Source: Streptomyces phaeolivaceus (GTDB taxonomy: Bacteria; Actinomycetota; Actinomycetes; Streptomycetales; Streptomycetaceae). Taken from it: DNA of 64,000 bases. Below, one piece after another: positions 52,655 through 58,872 of the stretch. The stretch is taken from contig NZ_CP045096.1 in assembly GCF_009184865.1 (NCBI RefSeq), positions 806,001 to 870,000 on the forward strand. Direction: 5' to 3'. The position numbers and the translations under genes are program-made. The notes beneath the pieces were generated by a model, which worked only from the letters and a program-made list of their open reading frames with translations, was not told the origin of the DNA and searched no databases. Every line of letters begins with the position of its first letter. The stretch's first letter is position 1.

Positions 52655-53281
52655 TCAGAACAGCCCGTTGTCGTGCGGGAGTTCGGCCGGGACGGGCATG
52701 ACGACGTCCCAGTGCTCGACGATCCTGCCGTCCGCGAGGCGGAACAGGTCGTAGTAGGCGACCGGCACACCGAACTCGCCCTCGGACAGCACCAGGACGA
52801 AGTCGCCTTCGGCGATGACCTTGTGAACCTTCTCGTACAGGCGGCTCCTGCCCTGCTCGGCCCACCGCTCCGCTGCCGCGCCGAAGCCGTCGACCCCGTC
52901 GCCGACCTCGGGGCTGTGCTGGTGGCAGGTCTCGGTGGAAAAGCAGTCGGTCGGCGCCGAGCGGTCGGCGCCGACAAGGACCTGCTGGGCGAACTCCGTC
53001 ACCAGGGCCCGGTTGGCCTCGGTCCTGTCGGTGTCCCCCGGCTCGGTGGGGCCGTCGGTCTGCGAACGGCCGGAGACGGTGACCGCGACCCGCGGGGCGA
53101 GGGCGTCCCGGTGCTCGGCCACCTTGCCGTCCGTATCGACCCGGAAGACGTCGAAGGCGACGAGCGGGACCGGCCCCACGCCGTGGTGAGTGCCGTGCAC
53201 GGCGACCAGGTCGCCATCGGCGATGACCCGGTGGACCTCGTGCCGGAAGGCGTCCGGCACCGGTCCGAAGGGACGGGTCAC
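52655..53281 (-). CDS. Tandem SnoaL/NTF2-like protein, first domain N-terminally short
   Basis: 208 residues. The C-terminal half is a complete SnoaL-like (NTF2 fold) domain beginning NRALVTEFAQQVLVGAD and ending VEHWDVVMPVP. The N-terminal half is only the last two-thirds of a second copy, starting at the helix-strand segment FRHEVHRVIADGDLVAVHG; about 40 residues are missing. GTG 53281 lies 19 bp after the P450 stop, so it is probably cotranscribed. Either translation starts here and the first domain is vestigial, or a deletion joined it to the P450 gene. Confidence 0.75.
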   Translation of the reverse strand: MTRPFGPVPDAFRHEVHRVIADGDLVAVHGTHHGVGPVPLVAFDVFRVDTDGKVAEHRDALAPRVAVTVSGRSQTDGPTEPGDTDRTEANRALVTEFAQQVLVGADRSAPTDCFSTETCHQHSPEVGDGVDGFGAAAERWAEQGRSRLYEKVHKVIAEGDFVLVLSEGEFGVPVAYYDLFRLADGRIVEHWDVVMPVPAELPHDNGLF

Positions 53282-53299
53282 CCTCGCGTCGCGCCGGGA

Positions 53300-54508
53300 T
53301 CACCAGGCCACGGGCAGCTCCCGTACGCCGTGGATGGCGCGCCCTTCGAACGCGTACTCCTCGGCGGTCCCGTGCAGGCGCAGTCCCGGCAGCCGGTGGA
53401 ACAGCATGGGCAGCGCGATCTGGAGTTCGGCGCGGGCCAGCGACTGGCCGAGGCAGTGGTGGAGACCGTGACCGAAGGCCAGGTGCCGGTCGGCCTGCCG
53501 GGCGAGGTCGAGCCGGTCGGGGTCGGCGAAGACGGCGGGGTCCCGGTTGGCGGCCTGCAAGGCGACCACCACGCCCTCGCCGGCCCGGATGGTGACACCG
53601 CCGATCTCGACGTCCTCGGTGGCGATACGGCGCATGCCGATGTGGACGACGGTGAGGTAGCGCAGGAGTTCCTCCACGGCGCCGGGCACGAGATCCTCGT
53701 CGGCCCGCAGCGCGGCCAGCTGCTCCGGGTGCCGCAGCAGGGCGACGACGCCGAGGGAGAGCATGCTCGCGGTGGTCTCGTGGCCCGCGATGAGGAGCTG
53801 GACGAGCATCCCGGCGGCCTCCTCGGCACTCGCCTCGCCGGTGGCGACCCGTTCCGTGGCGAGCTTGCTCATCAGATCGTCGCCGGGTGCGCGCGACTTG
53901 GTGGCCAGCAGCCGCTGGAGGTAGCCGAAGAGGGCGCCCCAGCCGGCGCGCATCGCCTCCGGCCCGGCCGACACGGTCGCGAACGCGGCGGCGTGCCGGT
54001 TGATGAAGTCACGATCCTCGTAGGGCACCCCGAGCAGTTCACAGATGACCAGGAGCGGCAGCGGCAGGGTGAAGTGTTCGACGAGGTCGGCGGGCCGCTC
54101 CTGTTTCACGAGACCGTCGAGCAGCTCGCCGGTGATGTTCCGGATGGCCGGCCGCAGTTGTTCGACCCGGCGGAAGGTGAACTCGGGGATGAGCATGCGC
54201 CGCAGCCGCGTGTGGTCGGGCGGGTCCATGGCGAAGAGCTGGCCGGGGGTGGTGGGCGGTGGCGTCGGCTGAAGGCCCGGGAAGCCGGGCCGGGTGTTCC
54301 GGGAACTGAAACGCGCGTCGCTGAGGACCGCGCGGGCGTCCTCGTGGCGGGTGACGAGCCAGGGGTGGGTGTCTCCCCACAGGGTGATCCTGGCGAGGGG
54401 GCGCTCCGTGATCCAACGGCCGTACTCGGCGGCGGGATCGAGGAGGGGACGCCGATGGGGCAGGGGCGGGAGGGACGGCAGCGGGGGCAGGGTGTCCGTC
54501 GGGCTCAT
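53300..54508 (-). CDS. Cytochrome P450 (CYP105/CYP107-like class)
   Basis: 402-residue soluble bacterial P450 with all canonical motifs: I-helix AGHETT, K-helix EELLR (ExxR), and heme ligand FGHGLHHCLGQSLARAE. The PPDHTRLRRMLIPEFTFRR segment is typical of macrolide or xenobiotic-oxidising Streptomyces enzymes. It needs an external ferredoxin; none is encoded nearby. ATG 54508 begins the conserved N-terminus. Confidence 0.93.
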   Translation of the reverse strand: MSPTDTLPPLPSLPPLPHRRPLLDPAAEYGRWITERPLARITLWGDTHPWLVTRHEDARAVLSDARFSSRNTRPGFPGLQPTPPPTTPGQLFAMDPPDHTRLRRMLIPEFTFRRVEQLRPAIRNITGELLDGLVKQERPADLVEHFTLPLPLLVICELLGVPYEDRDFINRHAAAFATVSAGPEAMRAGWGALFGYLQRLLATKSRAPGDDLMSKLATERVATGEASAEEAAGMLVQLLIAGHETTASMLSLGVVALLRHPEQLAALRADEDLVPGAVEELLRYLTVVHIGMRRIATEDVEIGGVTIRAGEGVVVALQAANRDPAVFADPDRLDLARQADRHLAFGHGLHHCLGQSLARAELQIALPMLFHRLPGLRLHGTAEEYAFEGRAIHGVRELPVAW

Positions 54509-54740
54509 GTGGGGGGCTCCGATGCTCTTTCTCTGTCACTCGGTGAGTGGCGATACGGGTCAGGGCGAGGAGAAGGTCCTTGGCGTCGGCGACCCGGAGG
54601 ACTGTGTCACGGGCACGGGTCGGCCAGGGGTGCGGCAGGCCAGGGGCATGGGCGGGCGGTTCCGCGGCCCGGCTCGGGGGAATGACCGGAGTCGTTCTGG
54701 CCCTGCATGATCGGACCCTATCCACCTACTTGAACGTTCA

Positions 54741-54767
54741 CGCACAAAGTCATGGGTTTCTTGTGCG
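54741..54767. promoter_or_regulatory. Inverted repeat CGCACAA-N13-TTGTGCG
   Basis: CGCACAA (54741-54747) and TTGTGCG (54761-54767) are perfect inverted arms; a further direct copy, GCGCACAAAG, follows at about 54792. This cluster of related sites lies about 235 bp upstream of the P450 start and suggests a regulator-binding region. Confidence 0.45.
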
Positions 54768-54840
54768 AATGACGTGAGGGCGGTGCGCCGAGCGCACAAA
54801 GGGGGCCGACGGGGAGGAGCGAGGAGAGGAGTACGGCGGC

Positions 54841-54957
54841 CGGCCGGGCAACGGCCGGGCGGGCGGGCGACGGCCGGGCGGGCGGGCGACGGCCGGGCGG
54901 CCGGGCAACGGCCGGGCGGGCGGGCGACGGCCGGGCGGGCGGGCGGGCGACGGCCCG
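54841..54957. repeat. GC-only tandem repeat (about 20-bp unit)
   Basis: About six imperfect copies of a unit like ACGGCCGGGCGGGCGGGCG fill 117 bp, ending just before the stop codon of the small membrane-protein gene. Nearly pure G/C and G-rich on one strand, so it may form stable structures and terminate transcription of that gene. Confidence 0.85.
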
Positions 54958-54958
54958 C

Positions 54959-55228
54959 CTAGACGACGCCTTCGGGCCTCGACGCCGAGGCCTCTTCGCG
55001 CCGGTGCGAGAGAAAGCCGAAGAAGCCGGCCGCGAAGCCGCTGATGAGCCCGCTCATGGCGTGATTGACGGCGTTGGCCGCCGCGCCGTCGGGCACGCCG
55101 ACGAGCAGGTAGTTGACGAGGACGCCGACCAGCGCGCCGATCACCCCCGCCGTCAGCGCGGACGGCGGGGCGGTGCGCTTCGCGGACGGTGCCGCGGCCC
55201 CGGGTTTCCCGCCAGGTTTTGTGGTCAT
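54959..55228 (-). CDS. Small hypothetical membrane protein (89 aa)
   Basis: 89 residues: a basic Ala/Pro-rich head followed by two hydrophobic Gly-rich segments (GVIGALVGVLVNYLLVG and SGLISGFAAGFFGFLSH) of glycine-zipper character. Not recognised. It is divergent from a short TetR-type gene, and two operator-like sites lie in the 69-bp gap, suggesting it is that regulator's target. Confidence 0.7.
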   Translation of the reverse strand: MTTKPGGKPGAAAPSAKRTAPPSALTAGVIGALVGVLVNYLLVGVPDGAAANAVNHAMSGLISGFAAGFFGFLSHRREEASASRPEGVV

Positions 55229-55247
55229 TGTCGACTGCCCACGGACC

Positions 55248-55285
55248 AGAGCGTACGCTCCGATCCAAAATAGAGCGTTCACTCT
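55248..55285. promoter_or_regulatory. Two operator-like sites between the small membrane gene and tetR
   Basis: AGAGCGTACGCTCC at 55248-55261 contains a perfect 12-bp palindrome (GAGCGTACGCTC); AGAGCGTTCACTCT at 55272-55285 is a close relative. Centres are 24 bp apart. The second ends only 12 bp before the ATG of the TetR-type gene. Confidence 0.6.
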
Positions 55286-55297
55286 GTTTTGCGGGGC

Positions 55298-55816
55298 ATG
55301 GAAGGACTGAGCATCGCCGCCGTCAGCCGTGAGTCGGGGGTGTCCAACGGCGCCCTCTACCACCGCTTCGGCGACCGCCGCGGACTGCTCGTCGCCGCCC
55401 AGCAGCACTTCCTGGACAGCACCGTGACCGACTGGCTGGCCACCTCGGAGTCCCTGTGGAGCCTCGACGACCCCGACGAACTCCTGGCACGCCTGGTGGA
55501 CCTGTTCCTCCGGGTCTTCACCGAGCGGCGGTCGGTGTTCCACGCTTTCATGATCACCGGACGCGCCGATCCCGAACTCCAGGCCCAGGGCGCCGACATG
55601 ATGCGGCACGCGGCCGAGTACTTCACCTCCCACCTCAGTGAGCGCTTCGGCTGCACCACGGCGGCGGCTGCCACCGCGCACCAGATCATGCACGCCCAGG
55701 CCGTCCTGCTCGCCCTCCTCGACGACTCACAGACGGCGACGGTCGGCCTCACCCCCGCAGCGCGCCGGCGTCATCTGGTCCGCGCCCTGAGCGCGGTCCT
55801 GCAACCCACCGGATGA
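55298..55816 (+). CDS. TetR-family regulator, short at the N-terminus
   Basis: 172 residues from ATG 55298 (an in-frame TTG at 55289 adds three). The DNA-binding helices are clear (LSIAAVSRESGVSNGALYHRFGDRR), but the usual first helix of about 15 residues is missing, and no upstream codon can supply it. The C-terminal ligand domain looks complete. There is no ribosome site; with operators immediately upstream, the mRNA may be leaderless. Either a truly short regulator or a 5'-truncated one. Confidence 0.75.
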   Translation: MEGLSIAAVSRESGVSNGALYHRFGDRRGLLVAAQQHFLDSTVTDWLATSESLWSLDDPDELLARLVDLFLRVFTERRSVFHAFMITGRADPELQAQGADMMRHAAEYFTSHLSERFGCTTAAAATAHQIMHAQAVLLALLDDSQTATVGLTPAARRRHLVRALSAVLQPTG

Positions 55817-55876
55817 CACACCGGACGCCGCTCCGACGCCCCGCCGTCGCGGGTCCGCCTCGGCCGAGCCGCCCGA

Positions 55877-56548
55877 TCACGTACGAGCCAGGTCGCCCGA
55901 CCCCGCGCCGAGGAGCCCGTTGACGACAAGTTGGGCCAGTGATTCGGCGGTTGTCGCCAGTTGCCGCGGCGAGGCGTTCTCGAGTCTGCCCAGGCGCCGG
56001 GCCAGGGGCACCTCCAGCATTCCCGACACGGGGCCCATGATGGCGAAGAACAGCACGTCCGCCGGGACGGGTGCCATGCGTCCGGACGTCACCAGCCGCT
56101 CGACGGCGGGCCGGACGAGCTCGAAGGTCGGAACGATGTAGTGCTCGTACAGATGGTCCAGCCGCTCGGTGTCCCGGGAGAACTCGTCCACCATCAGTCG
56201 TCCCATCAACGGCGTCTCCACGGCGTTCCAGTAGAGGTCGGCGATGAACCGTCTGAGCTGCTCGGCCTCGTCGACGGCGGTGTCCGGCCGCGGCAGCCGG
56301 GCGAGCTGCACGCCCAGCGCGCAGTCCACGACCGCACGCCAGAAGGCCGCCTTCGACCCGTACCGGTCGTTGATGAAGTTGTGGCTGACGCCGAGACGAC
56401 GGGCCAGCTCACGGGCGGACGCCCGGTCGTAGCCCAGCTCCGCGAACGCCTCCAGCCCACGCTGGAGGACGTTCCGCTCCTCCGGCACGGCGGGAGTGCC
56501 CGCGCCGGGACGCCCCGGCCGTCGCCCTGATTTGACTCTCGCCGACAT
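55877..56548 (-). CDS. TetR-family transcriptional regulator
   Basis: 223 residues with a full TetR HTH (RGLEAFAELGYDRASARELA, RRLGVSHNFINDRYGSK) and a helical ligand domain. ATG 56548 is preferred: GGAGG lies five bases upstream, whereas ATG 56560 has only GGGAAA. A large two-part operator lies about 105 bp upstream, in the gap to the fragmentary genes on the other strand. Confidence 0.9.
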   Translation of the reverse strand: MSARVKSGRRPGRPGAGTPAVPEERNVLQRGLEAFAELGYDRASARELARRLGVSHNFINDRYGSKAAFWRAVVDCALGVQLARLPRPDTAVDEAEQLRRFIADLYWNAVETPLMGRLMVDEFSRDTERLDHLYEHYIVPTFELVRPAVERLVTSGRMAPVPADVLFFAIMGPVSGMLEVPLARRLGRLENASPRQLATTAESLAQLVVNGLLGAGSGDLART

Positions 56549-56651
56549 CCCTGCCTCCATGTTTTCCCGATCGCGCCGACGCGGACTCCTCCGTCGCGCC
56601 GACGCGCCTGTTTCGTGCTCCGAGGACCGGTGGACCGGCCGACAGTTTACT

Positions 56652-56691
56652 TGACATGCGTCAGATTATAGTCGCAATCTGACGCATGTCA
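56652..56691. promoter_or_regulatory. Double TetR-type operator (16-bp perfect inverted repeat)
   Basis: TGACATGCGTCAGATT (56652-56667) and AATCTGACGCATGTCA (56676-56691) are perfect reverse complements around an 8-bp spacer. Each arm itself contains a TGAC-N4-GTCA dyad, so the element can be read as two adjacent TetR operators. It lies between the tetR gene (start 56548) and the plus-strand fragment that follows. Confidence 0.8.
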
Positions 56692-56737
56692 GAATCCGAT
56701 CGGTCGCGTCCCCCTGGGCTTCGATCCCGTCGAGAAG

Positions 56738-56968
56738 ATGGTGTACGTGTGGGCCCTGGACGGCTCCGGCACGCTCTCCGGCCGCGCCCAGCAATCCCAC
56801 TTCCAGGACGTCGTCACCAAGACGGCCTGCCCCGCGCTGCTCGCCGAGTACAACAGCGACAAGCGCTGGAACTACACCCGTTGGACCATCGCCGCGTACC
56901 AGGGAAACAGCGCGTGGCCGCAGCTCTTCGCCTCCGGCGACTGCCTGCCCGCGGAAAGCAGCCCATGA
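56738..56968 (+). CDS. Hypothetical protein fragment (76 aa from first ATG)
   Basis: Not recognised, but it reads as genuine coding sequence (VYVWALDGSGTLSGRAQQSH, CPALLAEYNSDKRWNYTRW, ending ASGDCLPAESSP). The same frame continues upstream without a start (NPIGRVPLGFDPVEK) to the edge of the TetR operator, so the gene has probably lost its 5' end; ATG 56738 has only GAGAAG before it. The two Cys residues and Trp-rich end suggest a secreted domain, but no signal peptide remains. Confidence 0.5.
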   Translation: MVYVWALDGSGTLSGRAQQSHFQDVVTKTACPALLAEYNSDKRWNYTRWTIAAYQGNSAWPQLFASGDCLPAESSP

Positions 56969-57018
56969 CATCGGGGGTGACACGCGCGTGAACAGCGGCA
57001 GCGACAGCGACGACGGCG

Positions 57019-57654
57019 GTGGCCGGCAGCGGGTTCTCCTACTCCAATCTGGGCTACAGCTTGCTTGCCGCCGTCGTCGAGATCGCCTCCGGCATGGACT
57101 ACGAACACTTCCTGGCACGGCGGATCCTCGCTCCCGCGGGCATGAGGAACACCGGTTACGTCCTGCCGCGTTGGGACACCTCACGGATCGCGGTGGAGTA
57201 CGACGAACACGGGGTCTCCCAAGGACGGCCGCTGGACCACCCCTGGGCCCCCGACGGCCCGTACTGGAACCTGCGCGGCAACGGCGGCCTGCTGTCCACG
57301 GCCCGCGACATGTTCCTTTTCCACCGCGCCCTGACCGACGACACCCTCCTGGACCGCGAGGCGCGGGCCCAGATGTTCAAGGCCCACGTCCCCACCGGAC
57401 TGCCTGGCTACGACGGTTACGCCTGCGGCTACGGCTGGATCGTCATGCCCGGCGGGAGTCTCGCCACCCACTCCGGCGGCAACGACTGGTCGTACGGCGT
57501 GAACGTGCACGCCGTACGCGGTGACCTGATGGTGTTCTGGGCCGGCAACCAGGCGGTCCAGGAAGGGAGATGGGATCTGCGGGAGGTTGCCCGACCTCTC
57601 ACGCTGGATCTGATCGGGCAACTCCGGGCAGGCCGGGCCGACCGATCGCCCTAG
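57019..57654 (+). pseudogene. C-terminal part of a beta-lactamase-family serine hydrolase
   Basis: The frame gives the C-terminal two-thirds of a class-C-like serine hydrolase: the YxN motif is in FSYSNLGYSLLA and the third motif in ATHSGGN, but the region bearing the SxxK nucleophile, about 130 residues, is absent. The only start is an internal GTG at 57019 with no ribosome site. Without SxxK it cannot be catalytic. It ends overlapping the stop of the convergent infA-like gene by a few bases. Confidence 0.75.
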
Positions 57655-57875
57655 TTCCGGTAGCGGAACACGATCCGGCCGCGTGTCAGGTCGTACGGCG
57701 GGAGTTCAACGAGTACCCGGTCCTCAAGCATGATCTTGATGTAGTTCTTGCGGATCTTCCCGCTGATGTGTGCGAGCACCTGGTGGCCGTTCTCCAGCTC
57801 CACGGTGAACATGGCGCTGCGCAGGCACTCGACGACTCTGCCCTCGACCTCGATGACGTTCCTGTTCCTCGTCAT
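57651..57875 (-). CDS. infA: Translation initiation factor IF-1, second copy
   Basis: 74-residue S1/OB-fold protein: [40 protein letters not shown] and [15 protein letters not shown] are the IF-1 signature. IF-1 binds the ribosomal A site during initiation. This copy lies outside the ribosomal-protein operon, where housekeeping infA normally is, and differs from the usual actinobacterial protein (for example MTRNRN at the start). Its ATG overlaps the stop of the GNAT gene by four bases, so the pair is translationally coupled behind an antibiotic-response-like promoter. Confidence 0.92.
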   Translation of the reverse strand: MTRNRNVIEVEGRVVECLRSAMFTVELENGHQVLAHISGKIRKNYIKIMLEDRVLVELPPYDLTRGRIVFRYRN

Positions 57876-58663
57876 CGCACCAGTTCCAGGTTGCTGCCCA
57901 GCGGTCGGGCGCCGATGCCCTCGAACAGTGCCGAGGCGGCCCGGTTGGATTCCTGCACCTCGGTCCAGGCCGCGACGGCCCCGGAGCGGTGCAGCGTCCC
58001 CAGCGCGTGGGCGAGCAGTGCCCTCGCGATGCCCCGGCGCCGCTCGTCGGCCAGGACGGCGACGAGCCCGATGCGCGGCCGGATCACCCTCACCACCCGG
58101 ATCAGACCGAGGTAACGGTCCGGTGCCGCTGCCACCGCGTACTTCGACGGGTCGACGATGGTGTCGCCCTCGGGGCGGGGAACCACCTCCGCGGGCATCG
58201 ACTGCCACCCGACGGTCGCCTCGACCTCGGCACGGATCGCGCGGTCCACCGCCCGCAGCAGACGCTCGTCCGTCCGACCGGCGGGCACGATCGTCACGCC
58301 CGAGGGCGGTGGGACCGCTTCGAGGCCGGTGATCCGAGGGTCGGTCGGTACGACGTACTCCCACTCGCGGCGCCGGATCGTGAACCCGGCCCGCAGCCAG
58401 CCGGCGGTCAGCTCGGCGTCGGCCTCGTCGACCACCGTGTACAGCGGTGCCGGCAGGTGCGCCGTCATGGCCTCGGCGAGCCGGTCGAAGACGGTGTCGT
58501 GCCAGGCGTCGACGCTGACGAACAGACGTCCGTCGGGCCGGTGTTCCGCGTGGCCGCGGCCGACCACCAGGTCGTCCTCCAGCGCGTGCCAGTGCCGGTC
58601 CGCGACGCGTGTGATCACCACCGCGTCCTCGCTCAGGCCGTTCGTGAATGGCTTGGTGTCCAT
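57872..58663 (-). CDS. GNAT-family N-acetyltransferase coupled to infA
   Basis: 263 residues with a C-terminal GNAT domain: the acetyl-CoA pyrophosphate loop is [19 protein letters not shown] (RRRGIA form of Q/RxxGxG/A), followed by the [17 protein letters not shown] motif. The N-terminal half is a degenerate GNAT-like or unique domain. ATG 58663 follows AAGGAG. Leader ORF and promoter upstream resemble WblC/WhiB7 targets, which include acetyltransferases that protect against ribosome-targeting drugs; substrate unknown. Confidence 0.9.
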   Translation of the reverse strand: MDTKPFTNGLSEDAVVITRVADRHWHALEDDLVVGRGHAEHRPDGRLFVSVDAWHDTVFDRLAEAMTAHLPAPLYTVVDEADAELTAGWLRAGFTIRRREWEYVVPTDPRITGLEAVPPPSGVTIVPAGRTDERLLRAVDRAIRAEVEATVGWQSMPAEVVPRPEGDTIVDPSKYAVAAAPDRYLGLIRVVRVIRPRIGLVAVLADERRRGIARALLAHALGTLHRSGAVAAWTEVQESNRAASALFEGIGARPLGSNLELVR

Positions 58664-58718
58664 CGGAGTCTCCTTCAGGAGTGCCTTCGTTCTCAGGCGC
58701 TCCTGGCGACACCGGACG

Positions 58719-58772
58719 TCAGCCGTCGGACCGTGACGGGTTGAGGGAGCACCCACGGGTAACTGTGTTCAC
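58719..58772 (-). CDS. 17-codon leader ORF before the GNAT-infA operon
   Basis: GTG 58772 after CTGGAGGTG encodes MNTVTRGCSLNPSRSDG and stops 55 bases before the GNAT start. In the following mRNA, CTCC can pair with the GGAG of the GNAT ribosome site (forward 58670-58681), while an alternative longer pairing (CAGGAG with CTCCTG) would free it. This fits translational attenuation, by inference. Confidence 0.55.
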   Translation of the reverse strand: MNTVTRGCSLNPSRSDG

Positions 58773-58814
58773 GGGGCTCACCTCCAGAAGACGACGACTG
58801 CACGGTCCACCGCG

Positions 58815-58854
58815 AACGTAGCAGCGGGGCACCACCTCGCTCAAAGCCTTTTCC
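58815..58854 (-). promoter_or_regulatory. WblC/WhiB7-like promoter of the GNAT-infA operon
   Basis: On the minus strand: GGAAAA (58849-58854), four bases, TTGAGC as -35 (58839-58844), exactly 18 bases, TACGTT as -10 (58815-58820). Block order and all spacings equal those of the promoter at 39582-39621, and both are followed by CCGTGC and a 17-codon leader. Confidence 0.6.
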
Positions 58855-58872
58855 ACGGCCTCCGCGGCCGGG

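Larger units (their letters stand above)
54509..54958. other. 450-bp gene-free region upstream of the P450 gene
   Basis: Contains a small dyad (CACTC-GGT-GAGTG, 54537-54549), a stretch at about 54555-54610 that reads on the minus strand as a helical peptide (VADAKDLLLALTRIATHR) without a supported start, a palindrome TGAACGTTCA at 54731-54740, the inverted repeat at 54741-54767 and a GC-rich tandem repeat. No gene is supported. Confidence 0.7.

Noticed and set aside
54750..55268. 172-codon Arg/Pro-rich frame through the GC repeat
   Set aside because: Generated by the repeat and read out of frame with the small membrane-protein gene.
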